Source: Lachnospiraceae bacterium | GTDB taxonomy: Bacteria; Bacillota; Clostridia; Lachnospirales; Lachnospiraceae | DNA length: 53,925 nt | Assembly: GCA_009911035.1 (NCBI GenBank) | Contig: QXWO01000042.1 | Span: forward strand, 1 to 53,925 | Direction: 5' to 3' | In this document: positions 53,835-53,925 of the stretch, in pieces | Numbering within the stretch: position 1 is the stretch's first letter | Layout of the letters: the number at the start of each line of letters is the position of its first letter | Translations under genes and position numbers: made by a program | Notes under the pieces: model-generated | Told to the model about the DNA's origin: nothing | The model's input: only the letters and a program-made list of their open reading frames with translations | Databases searched by the model: none

Positions 53835-53867
53835 ATTATATTACCACATAGGCGTTTGCGAAACGCC
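53835..53867 (-). promoter_or_regulatory. Promoter and operator of the toxin-antitoxin operon
   Basis: On the minus strand an extended -10 (TGG before TAATAT at 53838-53843, or TATAAT at 53835-53840) is followed upstream by the perfect palindrome GGCGTTT-GCG-AAACGCC (53851-53867) at the -35 position. Autorepression by the TA complex is likely. Confidence 0.65.
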
Positions 53868-53925
53868 AAAATCCGCATAAATACGGAATTCTTTTTCTCA
53901 GAAAATATAACAACTCCTCACAGGT

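Noticed and set aside
1-53925. CRISPR arrays, tRNA, rRNA, IS elements or prophage
   Set aside because: No regular repeats, cloverleaf, transposase, integrase or phage structural genes were seen.

Overview
The window is a stretch of chromosome from a low-to-medium GC, anaerobic Firmicute, most likely a gut Lachnospiraceae (Clostridia). The evidence is strong AGGAGG ribosome binding sites, TTGACA/TATAAT-type promoters, a Cys-type sulfatase, YesM/YesN-type two-component genes, ABC sugar importers without their own ATPase, YtrA-type GntR regulation, and DUF4867 next to an L-fucose-isomerase-like gene. I could not fix a genus. I saw no rRNA, tRNA, CRISPR array, complete insertion sequence or prophage.

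Layout. (1) 0.3-9.9 kb is a carbohydrate operon: FAD-dependent oxidoreductase, YesL-like membrane protein, sugar ABC importer (binding protein and two permeases), alpha/beta hydrolase, sulfatase, zinc-dependent dehydrogenase and a 50-residue membrane peptide. A ROK regulator with its own promoter and structured leader follows. No glycoside hydrolase is present, so the chemistry looks redox- and esterase-based. (2) 11.5-22.2 kb is a complete chemosensory cluster with no flagellar genes: Hpt protein, HD-GYP response regulator, histidine kinase, degenerate HD-GYP response regulator, CheR, CheB, CheY, CheA, CheW and a receptor with almost no extracytoplasmic domain. It looks built to control cyclic di-GMP or another non-flagellar output. 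(3) 22.3-31.2 kb is a mixed housekeeping and efflux region: LspA-like protein, YtrA-type GntR/ABC operon with a clear operator, carbamate kinase, MetNI, AraC regulator, DUF3795, and a MarR/MATE operon with two matching operators. (4) 31.2-34.0 kb is AT-rich and patchy: gene remnants, a small anchored protein, a MATE gene behind a transcription attenuator, and a broken Ser/Thr kinase. (5) 34.0-42.7 kb is a second sugar system: YesM/YesN sensor and regulator, binding protein, two permeases and a GH31 glycosidase. The sensor operon and the importer operon share one promoter-proximal sequence element. (6) 42.8-47.7 kb is a LacI-regulated pentose or deoxysugar operon: LacI, xylulokinase-like kinase, DUF4867 and an isomerase. 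(7) 47.7-53.9 kb holds a third MATE pump, a GH2 glycosidase, YlmH, an AEC transporter and a DUF4258/YgiT-type toxin-antitoxin pair.

How it fits together: regions 1, 5, 6 and the GH2 gene make this a glycan-foraging segment. Import is through lipoprotein-dependent ABC systems, and sensing is by ROK, YesMN and LacI regulators. Both sugar ABC operons have a stem-loop directly after the binding-protein gene, probably setting a higher binding-protein level. The least ordinary parts are the hydrolase-free redox/sulfatase locus, the chemosensory/HD-GYP cluster with a pseudo-enzyme partner, and several structured leaders.
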